NCBI RefSeq assembly: GCF_017565645.3
Contig: NZ_CP086136.1
Coordinates: 8,539,501-8,603,500 of the forward strand
Direction of reading: 5' to 3'
Length of the DNA: 64,000 nucleotides
DNA from: Bradyrhizobium barranii subsp. barranii
GTDB taxonomy: Bacteria > Pseudomonadota > Alphaproteobacteria > Rhizobiales > Xanthobacteraceae
Made by a program: the position numbers and the translations under genes. The notes beneath the pieces are model-generated. The model saw only the letters and a list, made by a program, of their open reading frames with translations. It ran no database searches and was not told where the DNA came from. Positions within the stretch are counted from its first letter, which is position 1; every line of letters starts with the position of its first letter. Shown piece after piece: positions 17,871 to 26,724 of this stretch.

Positions 17871-18694
17871 TCGGGGATCGCTGGAGCAGGACATTCAGCC
17901 TCGGGCTGATCGGTATCGCATCGTTCAGCTCGCTGCTGCCGATCGTGCTCGCCGTGATGAACGCACTGAAGACGACGGTCGAGATCGGCAGCAATCCGCT
18001 CGCGCTGCCGACCCAGTTGCACTGGGAGAATTTTTCCTCCGCCTGGCGCAACGCCCAACTCGGCCCGAGCCTGCTGCACAGTGCCGAAGTCGCGATCCTG
18101 ACCATTCTGATGGTGTGCGTCACCGCGACGCCCTGCGCCTATGTGCTGGCGCGGCAGAAGGGAAAATTCTGGCGCTTCATCACCTTCTACTTCATGGCCA
18201 CGATCACCGTGCCCGTGCAGCTCTATCTCTACCCGCTCTACTTCATCTTCGCGAAGCTCGGGCTGGTCAATTCGATCCCCGCGGTGGCTCTGATCTACAC
18301 GGCGATGTTCTCGCCGTTTGCGATTTTCCTCTTGCGCACCTACGCGCTCGCGATTCCCGTCGCGCTCGAGGAAGCAGCCCAAGTTGACGGCGCAAAGCCG
18401 TGGCAGACCTTCTGGTACGTGATCCTGCCGATGATGCGGCCCGGGCTGCTCACGGTCGCCATCATCGTCGGGCTGAACGCCTGGAACGAGTTCGTCATCG
18501 CCGTGACGTTCCTGCAGAACGACAGCAACGTTACCGCGATCGTGCGCTTCTACAATCTGACCGGCCAGTATTCGACCGACTGGGGCGAGATGCTGGCCGC
18601 AGCCGTCACCATCGTGCTGCCGATCGTTGCGATCTTCGTGCTGCTGCAGCGTCAGTTCATCGACGGCATGACGTCGGGCGCGGTGAAGTCTTGA
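17867..18694 (+). CDS. Sugar ABC transporter permease (MalG type)
   Basis: A 275-residue partner permease with about six helices. The EAA loop VALEEAAQVDGAKPWQTFWY near residues 165-184 and the family C-terminus identify MalG/UgpE-type proteins. ATG 17867 overlaps the stop of the MalF-type gene by four bases, so translation is coupled; long upstream in-frame sequence belongs to the other gene. It is the last gene of the operon, ending 4 bases from a convergent SDR gene. Confidence 0.92.
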   Translation: MIGDRWSRTFSLGLIGIASFSSLLPIVLAVMNALKTTVEIGSNPLALPTQLHWENFSSAWRNAQLGPSLLHSAEVAILTILMVCVTATPCAYVLARQKGKFWRFITFYFMATITVPVQLYLYPLYFIFAKLGLVNSIPAVALIYTAMFSPFAIFLLRTYALAIPVALEEAAQVDGAKPWQTFWYVILPMMRPGLLTVAIIVGLNAWNEFVIAVTFLQNDSNVTAIVRFYNLTGQYSTDWGEMLAAAVTIVLPIVAIFVLLQRQFIDGMTSGAVKS

Positions 18695-18698
18695 AGCC

Positions 18699-19478
18699 CT
18701 ACTTCTCCTTCACCGGCACCGTGTAGTTCAGGATCAACCGCCCACCATCCGGATAGATCGTCTGCCCGGTGATGTAAGACGCGTCATCACTCGCAAGGAA
18801 CGCCACGACAGAGGCGACCTCGCTCGGCTCGCCGCCACGGCCAGCCGGCGTGCGTGACATCACCGTCTTGCGGGCATCCTCCGAGGTGTAGATGGACGAC
18901 GCCACCATGTCGGTCAAAATCGTGCCCGGCCCGACTGCCACGACGCGGATGTTGTGCGAGGCGAGCGCGACCGCGGCGACCGAGGTCAGCTGCTTCATAC
19001 CGCCCTTGGAGATGGCGTAGGTCGCAAGCGTCGGGATCGCCAGCAGCGCGTTCACCGAGGACATGTTGATGATGACCCCGCCGCCGCCCTGCGCGATCAT
19101 CTGCTTCGCTGCAGCCTGCACGCCGAAGAACGCGCCCTTCAGGTTGATGCCGATGATTTCGTCGAATTCCTCTTCGGAAATCTCCAGGATGTCGCGGTTG
19201 CGGGCGACGCCGGCATTGTTGACCATGATGTCGAGCCGGCCGAATTCCCTGACCGCGGTCGCCACCACGCGATCGACGTCCGCACGCCGTGCGACGTGAC
19301 ATGGCGCGGCATACAATTCCTTGGGCTTGCCCAACTCGTTGACGGTCTTCTCGAGCTCATCCGTATCGACGTCCGAGATGACGACCTTGACGCCGTCGTC
19401 GAGGAACCGCTTTGCGCACGCCTTGCCAATGCCGCGCGCCGCGCCGGTGATGACGGCGACCTTGCCGGATAGTTTCAT
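18699..19478 (-). CDS. SDR-family NAD(P)-dependent dehydrogenase
   Basis: A 259-residue classical short-chain dehydrogenase. It shows the cofactor motif TGAARGIG (residues about 11-18), NNAG in VNNAGVARN, the catalytic serine in NMSSVNA, and YAISK with the Tyr-Lys pair. It is downstream of and co-directional with the two TPP-enzyme subunit genes (57-base gap), so it may reduce or oxidise the aldehyde made by that decarboxylase. Substrate not determined. Confidence 0.88.
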   Translation of the reverse strand: MKLSGKVAVITGAARGIGKACAKRFLDDGVKVVISDVDTDELEKTVNELGKPKELYAAPCHVARRADVDRVVATAVREFGRLDIMVNNAGVARNRDILEISEEEFDEIIGINLKGAFFGVQAAAKQMIAQGGGGVIINMSSVNALLAIPTLATYAISKGGMKQLTSVAAVALASHNIRVVAVGPGTILTDMVASSIYTSEDARKTVMSRTPAGRGGEPSEVASVVAFLASDDASYITGQTIYPDGGRLILNYTVPVKEK

Positions 19479-19535
19479 GGGTCTTACTCCAGAATAGCTG
19501 CTTGGGCAGCGAGCTATCCCGGAGAGGACCCCGGT

Positions 19536-20126
19536 TCAAGCCGCCGCAAAGCCGAGATGAGCACGGAACCGGTTCTTGATAAAGACGGCATCGCGCGAGG
19601 GCAGCGAGCGCGGCGGATTTTCCGCCAGAACCTTGATGACAAAAAGCCGCGGGCCGTCGGCCGGTCCGGCGATCTGCGCGGCGAGGCGCTGCACCTCCTC
19701 GAGCGTCCGCACGCTTCCGGTCGCGGCGAAGCCGCAGGCGGCGGCAATTGCCGTGAGATCGACGCCGCGGCCGGTGTGGCTCGCCTGCATGCCGGTCTCG
19801 CCAAAATGCTGATTGTCGATCACGACGATGTCGAGATTGCGCGGACGCGCGACGCCGATGGTGGCGATGCCGCCGAGACCCATCAACTGCTCGCCATCGC
19901 CCGTCAAAGCCAGGACGCGCTTGCCCGGCTGCGCTTGCGCGAGCCCAAGCGCGATCAACGCGGCGCCACCCATCGCGCCCCAGAGATAAAAATTGCCGTC
20001 GTGATCCCCCACGGAATGCAGGTCGTAGGTGGGCGAGCCGAGACCGGAGACGACCAGCGTGTCCTTGCGGTCCTTCAGGAGCGCGGCGACGGCGGCGCGA
20101 CGATCGAGTTGAGCTTGCATCGGCAT
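19536..20126 (-). CDS. TPP-binding subunit of a split 2-oxoacid decarboxylase (ComE-like)
   Basis: A 196-residue protein matching the C-terminal pyrophosphate-binding half of TPP enzymes. It has LTGDGEQLMGLGGIATIG, the GDG-N motif form used by sulfopyruvate and phosphonopyruvate decarboxylase beta subunits, then NLDIVVIDNQHFGETG. Its ATG at 20126 overlaps the stop of the alpha-subunit gene by one base (TGATG), so the two are made in step. Together they should form one decarboxylase acting on a 2-oxoacid. No sulfonate or phosphonate genes are near, so the substrate is open. Confidence 0.8.
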   Translation of the reverse strand: MPMQAQLDRRAAVAALLKDRKDTLVVSGLGSPTYDLHSVGDHDGNFYLWGAMGGAALIALGLAQAQPGKRVLALTGDGEQLMGLGGIATIGVARPRNLDIVVIDNQHFGETGMQASHTGRGVDLTAIAAACGFAATGSVRTLEEVQRLAAQIAGPADGPRLFVIKVLAENPPRSLPSRDAVFIKNRFRAHLGFAAA

Positions 20127-20668
20127 CACCACTTCTTCTTGCCGATCAGGCGTTGCCCGATCAGAACCGCGATCTGCTGGTCGGACTCGTAGGCAAGCGA
20201 TGCCGCCGATTCCACGGTCTCGACCAGATCCTCCGCCGTCTCCGCGCGCATCACCTTCAGGCCGATCGCTTCCAGCGACGGCTGCGTCGCCCGGCTCATC
20301 GGCACCTGCCAGGGATTGAACTCGGCCCATTCACCGCGCATCGTCACCAGCATCAGCAGCGGAAAGCGCCCGATCGCCGACAGCGACAGCATGTTGATGC
20401 AATTGCCGACGCCGCTCGACTGCATCAGCAGCACGCTGCGCTGATCGCCGAGCCAGGCGCCGGCGGCGATGGCGATGCCCTCCTCTTCCGTGGTCAGTAC
20501 GTTGGTGGTGACGTCGCGGTCGGCCGAGAACATGCGGATGAGCTGGCTGTGGCCGGCATCCGGCACGTAGGACATCTGCCTGACGTCGGCGGCTTTGAGG
20601 ATACGATAGAGCTCGGACGGCCAGTCGTCGCTGCTGCGCGTTTCAGGATTCGGTTGAGGGCTGTGCAC
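20126..20668 (-). CDS. Pyrimidine-binding subunit of a split TPP decarboxylase (ComD-like)
   Basis: A 180-residue protein equal to the N-terminal half of TPP enzymes. It has YVPDAGHSQLIRMF and TNVLTTEEEGIAIAAGAWLG; the Glu in TTEEEG is placed to activate the cofactor. This is the size and motif pattern of ComD, the sulfopyruvate decarboxylase alpha subunit, and of the phosphonopyruvate decarboxylase N-half. It is followed at once by the beta subunit and then by an SDR. Start at ATG 20668. Confidence 0.8.
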   Translation of the reverse strand: MHSPQPNPETRSSDDWPSELYRILKAADVRQMSYVPDAGHSQLIRMFSADRDVTTNVLTTEEEGIAIAAGAWLGDQRSVLLMQSSGVGNCINMLSLSAIGRFPLLMLVTMRGEWAEFNPWQVPMSRATQPSLEAIGLKVMRAETAEDLVETVESAASLAYESDQQIAVLIGQRLIGKKKW

Positions 20669-20810
20669 CGCGAGGTCTCCGTGAAATTCGAGCGGACCCT
20701 AGCGATTATTCCGCGCGACGGCTCTGACCGTCTGGCACGATCAGGTATTGAAGGATTGTATAGCTGCCTTTTCTGCTGCCGCCTGTGGGACAGCGCACGA
20801 TGCGCATGAC

Positions 20811-20975
20811 TGTGCCCTCTCCCCTTGCGGGAGAGGGCATCACCGCAGGAAGACGCGGGCACACTTGGGTGAGGGGTTGCTTCCGCGCATTCATGCGCTT
20901 CTGTATGCGCCGAGAGATACCCCTCATCCGGCGCTTCGCGCCACCTTCTCCCGCAAGGGGAGAAGGGAAGAGACA
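20811..20975. repeat. Dispersed GC-rich inverted repeat
   Basis: Lies in the 327-base gap between the TPP alpha gene and the GntR gene, which holds no gene. CCTCTCCCCTTGCGGGAGAG near its left end is itself a hairpin, and CTTCTCCCGCAAGGGGAGAA near the right end is its inverted counterpart, with GTGAGGGG and CCCCTCA as inner arms. Repeats of this composition are spread through Bradyrhizobium genomes. It may also form a transcript hairpin after gntR. Confidence 0.7.
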
Positions 20976-20995
20976 CTGTCGCCTGGACTAGCGAC

Positions 20996-21709
20996 TCAAT
21001 TCGCCGCAGACCTCGCCGCGGCGGGCATGTAGATCTGCGCGTAGCCTTCCTTGATCGCAGACGTAATGCGGTCGAGGCGGCGGTCGATGTGCTTCTCCAG
21101 CACCGAGACGCAGGCCTCTTCGTCGCGCGCTTTCAGTCCTTCGACGACAGCGCGGTGCTCGGCCTGGGTGTTGGAACGGTTGATGCGGTCCATGTCGATC
21201 CAGCGCACGAAGCGGATGCGGGCGTTGACGTTGCGCAGCACGCGCAGCATCTCGGCATTGTTCGACATCCCCATCAGCCGCTCGTGAAAGGTCTCGTCGA
21301 GTTCGACCAGCTCCACCGACGAACGCTCGCCGGGATCGGGACCGGTGGCTTCGAGGAATTTCAGGAGCGCGTCGATGTCCTCGTCCCTGGCGCGCTTGAT
21401 GGCGAGGCGGATCGAGGCGACCTCGATCGACTTGCGCAGCTCGTAGAGATCGAAGATCTCGTGCGCGTCGAGCTCGCGGCAGAAGAAGCCCTTGCCCGGC
21501 GTGAAGCGCAGGAAGCCTTCGGTGTTGAGACGGTTGAGCGCTTCGCGCAGCGGCGTGCGGCTAACGCCGAGGCGCTTTGCCAGCTCGCCCTCGTTGAGCC
21601 GTTCGCCCGGCTTGAACTCATAGCTCACGGCCATCGCCTTGAGCTGTTCATAGACGCGATCGACGATGCTATCGGAAGCCAGTTCCACGTTGTTCTTCAT
21701 AAGCTGCAT
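20996..21709 (-). CDS. GntR-family (FadR/FCD) transcriptional regulator
   Basis: A 237-residue GntR protein. The winged helix has GERLNEGELAKRLGVSRTPL and REALNRL (residues about 37-65), and an all-helical FCD effector domain follows, with the usual Asp and His metal ligands of that domain. It lies between the split TPP-decarboxylase operon and the racemase-to-dehydrogenase operon, all on the same strand, so it is the likely controller of one or both. Effectors of this subfamily are usually small carboxylates or amino acids. Confidence 0.9.
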   Translation of the reverse strand: MQLMKNNVELASDSIVDRVYEQLKAMAVSYEFKPGERLNEGELAKRLGVSRTPLREALNRLNTEGFLRFTPGKGFFCRELDAHEIFDLYELRKSIEVASIRLAIKRARDEDIDALLKFLEATGPDPGERSSVELVELDETFHERLMGMSNNAEMLRVLRNVNARIRFVRWIDMDRINRSNTQAEHRAVVEGLKARDEEACVSVLEKHIDRRLDRITSAIKEGYAQIYMPAAARSAAN

Positions 21710-21808
21710 TCATGCCCGAACACAGCCCAATATACCGGGGCTGTATGGACGATTGCAATCCAAACAGCTGCCTAGCACATCTTGTGCAGAGCTTTGCGAC
21801 AGCCGGAC

Positions 21809-22552
21809 TCAGGCAAATGCGCGCGGACGCAGTCCAGCATGAAACCAGGTGATCATGGAATAGATGTCGTAGACCGGCAGTCCAACTTCGGCCTGCAAAG
21901 CTGCCGCATAAGGCGGCATGTTGGTGCATTCGAGCACGATGGCGCCAACATCCGGATTCTTCGCGACCAGCTCCTTGCCCGCCTCGACCACGTCACGCTC
22001 GGCCTGGGCCACATCCATGTCGTCCTTCTCGGCCTTGATCAGGACGCGAAAAAATTCCTTGCCGTGCTCGGTGCCGACCAGTGGCGTATCGAGCGGCACG
22101 CCGGCGCCTTCGAGATGGGCCGGCGTCAAGGTCGAACCTGATACCGTGACGAGGCCGACGCGCTTGCCCGGCGGCAAGGTCGCCTGCACCCACGGCACCT
22201 GCATCAGCGACGAGGTCGCTACGGGAACGCCGACGGCGGCCGCGATCTCCTTCTGAAACAGCGAGAGGAAGCCGCAATTGGTGGTGATGGCTTCCGCGCC
22301 CAACCGGACCAGGTCCTTGGCCGCATCGATGAAGTCAGGCAGCAGGCCGGCGGCGCCCTTTAGCACCACCTTCTCCGGCGACGCGCCGCTCACCACGCGA
22401 TAGAGCACGGGGAACGGCCAGGTCGTGCCGTTGCCCATGTCGCCGGGAATGCGGGGAAAGCGCGCTTCCAGCATCAAAATGCCGAGCGGCGCGCCATAGA
22501 TGGCCTTGCCGCCGCGGGCGATGCGAGAGGACGAGTTGGCTGGATAGGTCAT
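21809..22552 (-). CDS. Aspartate/glutamate racemase family protein
   Basis: A 247-residue protein of the Asp/Glu/hydantoin racemase superfamily, which inverts or isomerises small acids using two cysteines. Both are present: AITTNCGFLS near residue 93 and VLECTNMPPYA near residue 210. It begins with a run before GAPLGILMLEARFPRIPGD that matches the start of the paralogue at 30.55 kb. It is the last gene of a minus-strand operon after a DadA-like oxidase. Maleate isomerases and arylmalonate decarboxylases share the fold, so racemisation is not certain. Confidence 0.85.
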   Translation of the reverse strand: MTYPANSSSRIARGGKAIYGAPLGILMLEARFPRIPGDMGNGTTWPFPVLYRVVSGASPEKVVLKGAAGLLPDFIDAAKDLVRLGAEAITTNCGFLSLFQKEIAAAVGVPVATSSLMQVPWVQATLPPGKRVGLVTVSGSTLTPAHLEGAGVPLDTPLVGTEHGKEFFRVLIKAEKDDMDVAQAERDVVEAGKELVAKNPDVGAIVLECTNMPPYAAALQAEVGLPVYDIYSMITWFHAGLRPRAFA

Positions 22553-22561
22553 GTTGCGTTC

Positions 22562-23827
22562 TCAGAGGAAGCGAGTGGGCGCGAACGGCGCGAGCGGAAT
22601 CTCCGGCTGCTTGCCGCTCAGGAGCTGCGCGACCAGACGGCCGGTGCGGGCCGATCCGACCAGGCCGACATGGCCATGGCCGAAGGCGTAGACGATATCG
22701 CGCGAGGCACGCGCATGGCCGATGCAGGGCAGCCCATCGGGCATGCTCGGCCGATGGCCGAACCAGGTCTTGATGCGCGAGGGCGGAATGTCCTTCGGCA
22801 GTTTCGGGAACATGCTGAAGAGGTTGTTGCGCAAGATCTCGGCGCGCTTCCAGTTCGGCGCGGCGTCGAGGCCGGCGATCTCGACAGTGCCGGCGGCGCG
22901 CAGGCCCTTGTCGGTCCAGTTCACCACCATGCTGACGTCGGACGCCATCATCGAGCTGCGCGGACCCGATTCCGGGTTCTCGATCATGACGTGATAGCCG
23001 CGCTCGGTTTCGAGCGGCAAGGGATCGCCGACGGATGCGGTGAGCTGTTTTGACCGCGCGCCGGCGGCAACCACCGCGGCATCGCAAGCAATCTCACCGG
23101 TCTCGGTGAGAACGGCAACGAGCTTGTTGCCTGAAAGCTTCAGACCGGTCGCCCTGGCATGAACGAGCTTGGCACCGCTCGCGAGCGCATGCTGGGCCAG
23201 CGCCGCAACGTAAGCGCCGGGATCGCGGCAGCGGCCGGCTTCCTCCACCACCACGCCAAACGTGTAGCGCGGATGCAGATCCGGCTCGCGCTGACGCATC
23301 TCGTCGACGTTCAGCTCCAGCCATTCGACGCCGACCTTCTTGCGCAGGCGCCAGCCGAGATTGCTGTCGAAATTGCCGCGCGACGGGAATACGTGCATCA
23401 CGCCGTTGCGCTCGACCAACTCGGGCACGCCCGCTTCTTCCGCGAGCTTCTTGTGCAGCAGCGGCGCGTCCTTCAGCAGATCGCGCAGCGCAAACGCCGT
23501 CTTCTCGACCCGTGCCTCGGTCCAGCCCGAGAGCAAATACTTGATCAGCCAGGGCAGCGCCTTCGGCAAGTAAGACCAGCGGATCGCGAGCGGGCCGAGC
23601 GGGTCCATCAGATAACCCGGCACCTTCTTCCAGAGGCCCGGTTCGGCCGGCGGAATCACCGAATGGGAGGAGAGCCAGCCGCCATTGCCGTAGCTCGCCG
23701 CCTGTTCGCCACCGGGCTCGCCTGCGTCGATCAGCGTGACGCGATGCCCCTCGCGCAGCGCCTCGATGGCGCTGATCACGCCGACCGCGCCGGCTCCGAT
23801 GATAGCGACGTGGCGGCCTTCCGACAT
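22562..23827 (-). CDS. DadA-like FAD-dependent D-amino-acid dehydrogenase
   Basis: A 421-residue DAO-superfamily flavoprotein. The dinucleotide motif HVAIIGAGAVGVISAIEALR is at residues 7-26, followed by ASYGNGGWLSSHSVIPP, which is characteristic of DadA. The enzyme would oxidise a D-amino acid (or another secondary amine) to an imine, passing electrons to quinones. Gene order fits: RidA, an imine deaminase, and an aminotransferase are in the same operon, 3 bases after the TPP enzyme gene. The oxidised substrate may be produced by the racemase encoded next. Confidence 0.87.
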   Translation of the reverse strand: MSEGRHVAIIGAGAVGVISAIEALREGHRVTLIDAGEPGGEQAASYGNGGWLSSHSVIPPAEPGLWKKVPGYLMDPLGPLAIRWSYLPKALPWLIKYLLSGWTEARVEKTAFALRDLLKDAPLLHKKLAEEAGVPELVERNGVMHVFPSRGNFDSNLGWRLRKKVGVEWLELNVDEMRQREPDLHPRYTFGVVVEEAGRCRDPGAYVAALAQHALASGAKLVHARATGLKLSGNKLVAVLTETGEIACDAAVVAAGARSKQLTASVGDPLPLETERGYHVMIENPESGPRSSMMASDVSMVVNWTDKGLRAAGTVEIAGLDAAPNWKRAEILRNNLFSMFPKLPKDIPPSRIKTWFGHRPSMPDGLPCIGHARASRDIVYAFGHGHVGLVGSARTGRLVAQLLSGKQPEIPLAPFAPTRFL

Positions 23828-23830
23828 CGG

Positions 23831-25492
23831 CTACGCCTTCACCGCCGGCGCGAAATCCTTGCCGACCGAGATCGCGCGCGGATCGATGATGCAGTGGAGG
23901 ATCGACGGCTTGCCCGAAGCGAGCGCGCGCTCGAACGCCGGCGCAAACTCTTCGGTGCGCTCGACGCGCTCGCCATGGCCACCGAATGCCTTCGCATACA
24001 TCGCAAAGTCAGGGTTCTTGAGCTGAGTTCCGACCACGCGGCCGGGATAATCACGCTCCTGGTGCATACGGATGGTGCCGTATTGCGAGTTGTCGACGAC
24101 GATGACCACCAGCGGCGCGTCGTACTGCACGGCGGTCGCGAATTCCTGGCCATTCATCAGGAAGCAGCCATCACCCGCAAAGGCGACGACGACGCGATCC
24201 GGATATTGCCGCTTTGCAAGCACCGCGGCCGGCACGCCATATCCCATCGAGCCCGAAGTCGGCGCGAGCTGGGCGGCAAAGCTGTGGAAACGGTGATGGC
24301 GATGGATCCAGCCGGCATAGTTGCCGGCACCGTTGCAGACGATCGCGTCCTTCGGCAGGCGGTCGCGCAGCCAGGTCATGACCTGGCCGTACTGGAATGT
24401 GCCCGGCAGCTCACGCGCCTTGTCGGTCCAGGCAAGATAATCGGCATGCGCCTTGGCGGCCTCACCCTTCCAGGCAACGGCGCCAGCGGGCTTCAGCGTC
24501 TCGACGGCGGCGGCGAACGCGGCGGGCGTCGCCTGGATCGCGAGCTCAGGCTGGTAGATGCGGCCGAGCTCTTCGGAGCCCGGATGCACGTGGATCAGCT
24601 TTTGCTTCGGCGTCGGGATATCGAACAGTGTGTAGGACGAGGACGGCATCTCCGACATGCGGCCGCCGATGAGGAGAATCACGTCGGCGCCATCGATACG
24701 CGCCTTCAGGCCAGGGCTCGGCCCGATGCCGAGATCGCCGGCATAATGCGAATGATCGGCGTCGATCAGCGAGGCCCGGCGGAACGAGGTCGCGACCGGC
24801 AGGTCGAACCGCTCGGCGAAGCGCGCGATGCTCTTGGTCGCCTCATCGGTCCAGCGCGAGCCGCCGAGGATGACGAGCGGCGCCTTGGCACTCGCCAGCA
24901 TCGCACTGACCTGCTCGATGTCAGCGGGCGCGGGCCAACTCACCGCCGGCTCGATGCGCATGGCATCGGCAACGGCGGCTGTTTCGGTCAGCATGTTCTC
25001 TGGCAGCGCGATCACCACGGGACCCGGACGGCCCTGCATGGCGACGCGGAAGGCACGCGCGACCAGCTCCGGAATGCGATCGGGGCGATCGATCTCGACC
25101 GCCCATTTCGCCATGGTGCCGAACACCGCCTTGTAGTCGAGCTCCTGGAACGCCTCGCGCTCGCGCATGCCGGTGTCGACCTGTCCGACGAACAGGATCA
25201 TTGGCGTCGAATCCTGCATCGCGATGTGGACGCCGTGGCTGGCATTGGTGGCGCCGGGGCCGCGGGTGACGAAGCAGATTCCGGGACGGCCGGTGAGCTT
25301 GCCATAGGCTTCCGCCATCATCGCAGCACCACCCTCGGCGCGGCAGATCACGACGTCGATCGGGCTGTCATGCAGCGCATCGAGCGCCGCGAGGTAGCTC
25401 TCGCCCGGCACGCAGGTGACGCGCTCGACGCCTTGGGCGACGAGCTGATCGATCAGGATCTGGCCCCCGGTGCGGGTGTTGCGAATGGTCAT
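23831..25492 (-). CDS. Acetolactate-synthase-like TPP-dependent enzyme
   Basis: A 553-residue full-length TPP enzyme with three domains in order: pyrimidine-binding (CRAEGGAAMMAEAYGK; activating Glu53), central (VILLIGGRMSEMPS), and pyrophosphate-binding (AFAGDGCFLMNGQEF, then VVDNSQYGTI). It belongs to the large acetolactate synthase/benzoylformate decarboxylase group but lacks a small regulatory subunit gene, so a catabolic decarboxylase or ligase is more likely than valine synthesis. Its ATG overlaps the aminotransferase stop (ATGA), so it may act on the 2-oxoacid that enzyme makes. Confidence 0.87.
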   Translation of the reverse strand: MTIRNTRTGGQILIDQLVAQGVERVTCVPGESYLAALDALHDSPIDVVICRAEGGAAMMAEAYGKLTGRPGICFVTRGPGATNASHGVHIAMQDSTPMILFVGQVDTGMREREAFQELDYKAVFGTMAKWAVEIDRPDRIPELVARAFRVAMQGRPGPVVIALPENMLTETAAVADAMRIEPAVSWPAPADIEQVSAMLASAKAPLVILGGSRWTDEATKSIARFAERFDLPVATSFRRASLIDADHSHYAGDLGIGPSPGLKARIDGADVILLIGGRMSEMPSSSYTLFDIPTPKQKLIHVHPGSEELGRIYQPELAIQATPAAFAAAVETLKPAGAVAWKGEAAKAHADYLAWTDKARELPGTFQYGQVMTWLRDRLPKDAIVCNGAGNYAGWIHRHHRFHSFAAQLAPTSGSMGYGVPAAVLAKRQYPDRVVVAFAGDGCFLMNGQEFATAVQYDAPLVVIVVDNSQYGTIRMHQERDYPGRVVGTQLKNPDFAMYAKAFGGHGERVERTEEFAPAFERALASGKPSILHCIIDPRAISVGKDFAPAVKA

Positions 25493-26715
25493 GACAGCTC
25501 CCTGCAGGCTTTGGCGATGCGCATCACGGCCTCGCGCAAGTTTTGTTCCGAGGTGGCGTAGGACAGGCGGAAATAAGGTGCAAGGCCGAAACAGCTGCCC
25601 GGCACCACGGCCACGTCATGCCTCTCCAGCAGAAAACGGCAGAACGCGGCATCGCTGTCGATGATGACGCCGTCAGGGGTGCGGCGACCGATCAGGCCGG
25701 CGCAGCTCGCATAGGTATAGAACGCGCCTTCCGGCCGGCGGCAGGTGACGCCGTCGATGGCGTTGAGCGCATCGACCACGATGTCGCGGCGGCGCTGGAA
25801 CGCAGCGCGCCGCTCGACCAGCACGTCCTGCGGGCCGGTCAGCGCGGCGATCGCAGCGGCCTGGCTCACCGAGGAGGGATTGGTCGTGCTCTGGCTCTGC
25901 ACCACCGCCATCGCCGCGATCAATTCGCGCGGACCGCCGCCATAGCCGACGCGCCAGCCGGTCATGGCGTAGGCCTTGGAAACACCATTCACGGTCAGCG
26001 TGCGTGATTTCAGGCTCGGCTCGAGCGCCGCTGCGGTCACGAACGGCATGCCGTCATAGATCAGGTGCTCGTAGATATCGTCCGCCATCAGCCAGACATG
26101 CGGATGGCGCTTGAGCACATCCAGGATCGGGCGAAACTGCGCGGCCGAATAGGCGGCTCCGGTCGGATTGGACGGCGAGTTCAGCAGCAGCCAGCGCGTC
26201 TTCGGCGTGATCGCGCGTTCGAGATCGGCGGCGTCGAGACGAAAGCCGTTCTCCTCGCGGCAGAGCACGTCCACCGGCGTGCCGTCGGCGATCCGCACCA
26301 TGTCGGCATAGCTGGTCCAGTACGGCGCGGCGAGAATCACCTCGTCGCCGGGACTGAGCGTCGCCATGAAGGCGTTGTGGATCACCTGCTTGGCGCCGGC
26401 GCCTGCGGTGATCTCGTCGGCGGCATAGACGAGATCGTTCTCGCGGCGAAATTTCTCGGCGATCGCCGCCTTCAATTCCACCGTGCCGTCGAGGATCGTA
26501 TATTTGGTCTGGCCGGCGCGGATGGCGCGCTCGGCCGCGTCCTTGGCATGATCAGGCGTATCGAAGTCAGGCTCGCCGGCGCCCAGCACGATCACCGGCC
26601 GCCCCTCGCGCTTGAGCCGCTGCGCGACTGCGCCGATCTTCAAGATCTCGGAGACACCGATCGCGCTGATGCGCTGGGCGGGACGGAAGGTCGATGCGGG
26701 CGCCTGGACAGTCAC
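25489..26715 (-). CDS. PLP-dependent class I/II aminotransferase
   Basis: A 408-residue fold-type I aminotransferase of the AspC group. It shows GAGEPDFDTPDHAKDAA at the start, LLLNSPSNPTG, and VNGVSKAYAMTGWRVGY with the PLP lysine at residue 247. It would exchange an amino group between an amino acid and a 2-oxoacid. It is the upstream neighbour of, and overlaps by four bases, the acetolactate-synthase-like gene, and lies 9 bases after the RidA gene. The amino acid is not identifiable from sequence. Confidence 0.9.
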   Translation of the reverse strand: MTVQAPASTFRPAQRISAIGVSEILKIGAVAQRLKREGRPVIVLGAGEPDFDTPDHAKDAAERAIRAGQTKYTILDGTVELKAAIAEKFRRENDLVYAADEITAGAGAKQVIHNAFMATLSPGDEVILAAPYWTSYADMVRIADGTPVDVLCREENGFRLDAADLERAITPKTRWLLLNSPSNPTGAAYSAAQFRPILDVLKRHPHVWLMADDIYEHLIYDGMPFVTAAALEPSLKSRTLTVNGVSKAYAMTGWRVGYGGGPRELIAAMAVVQSQSTTNPSSVSQAAAIAALTGPQDVLVERRAAFQRRRDIVVDALNAIDGVTCRRPEGAFYTYASCAGLIGRRTPDGVIIDSDAAFCRFLLERHDVAVVPGSCFGLAPYFRLSYATSEQNLREAVMRIAKACRELS

Positions 26716-26724
26716 GGCCGAGCC

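Noticed and set aside
19536..25492. A cysteate or taurine pathway (ComDE plus aminotransferase plus sulfoacetaldehyde acetyltransferase)
   Set aside because: The 553-residue TPP enzyme looks like an acetolactate-synthase-type protein, not Xsc, and no phosphotransacetylase, sulfite exporter or sulfonate transporter is near.
23159..25561. An 800-residue plus-strand frame
   Set aside because: Antisense to the DadA-like and TPP enzyme genes; Arg/His-rich shadow without motifs.
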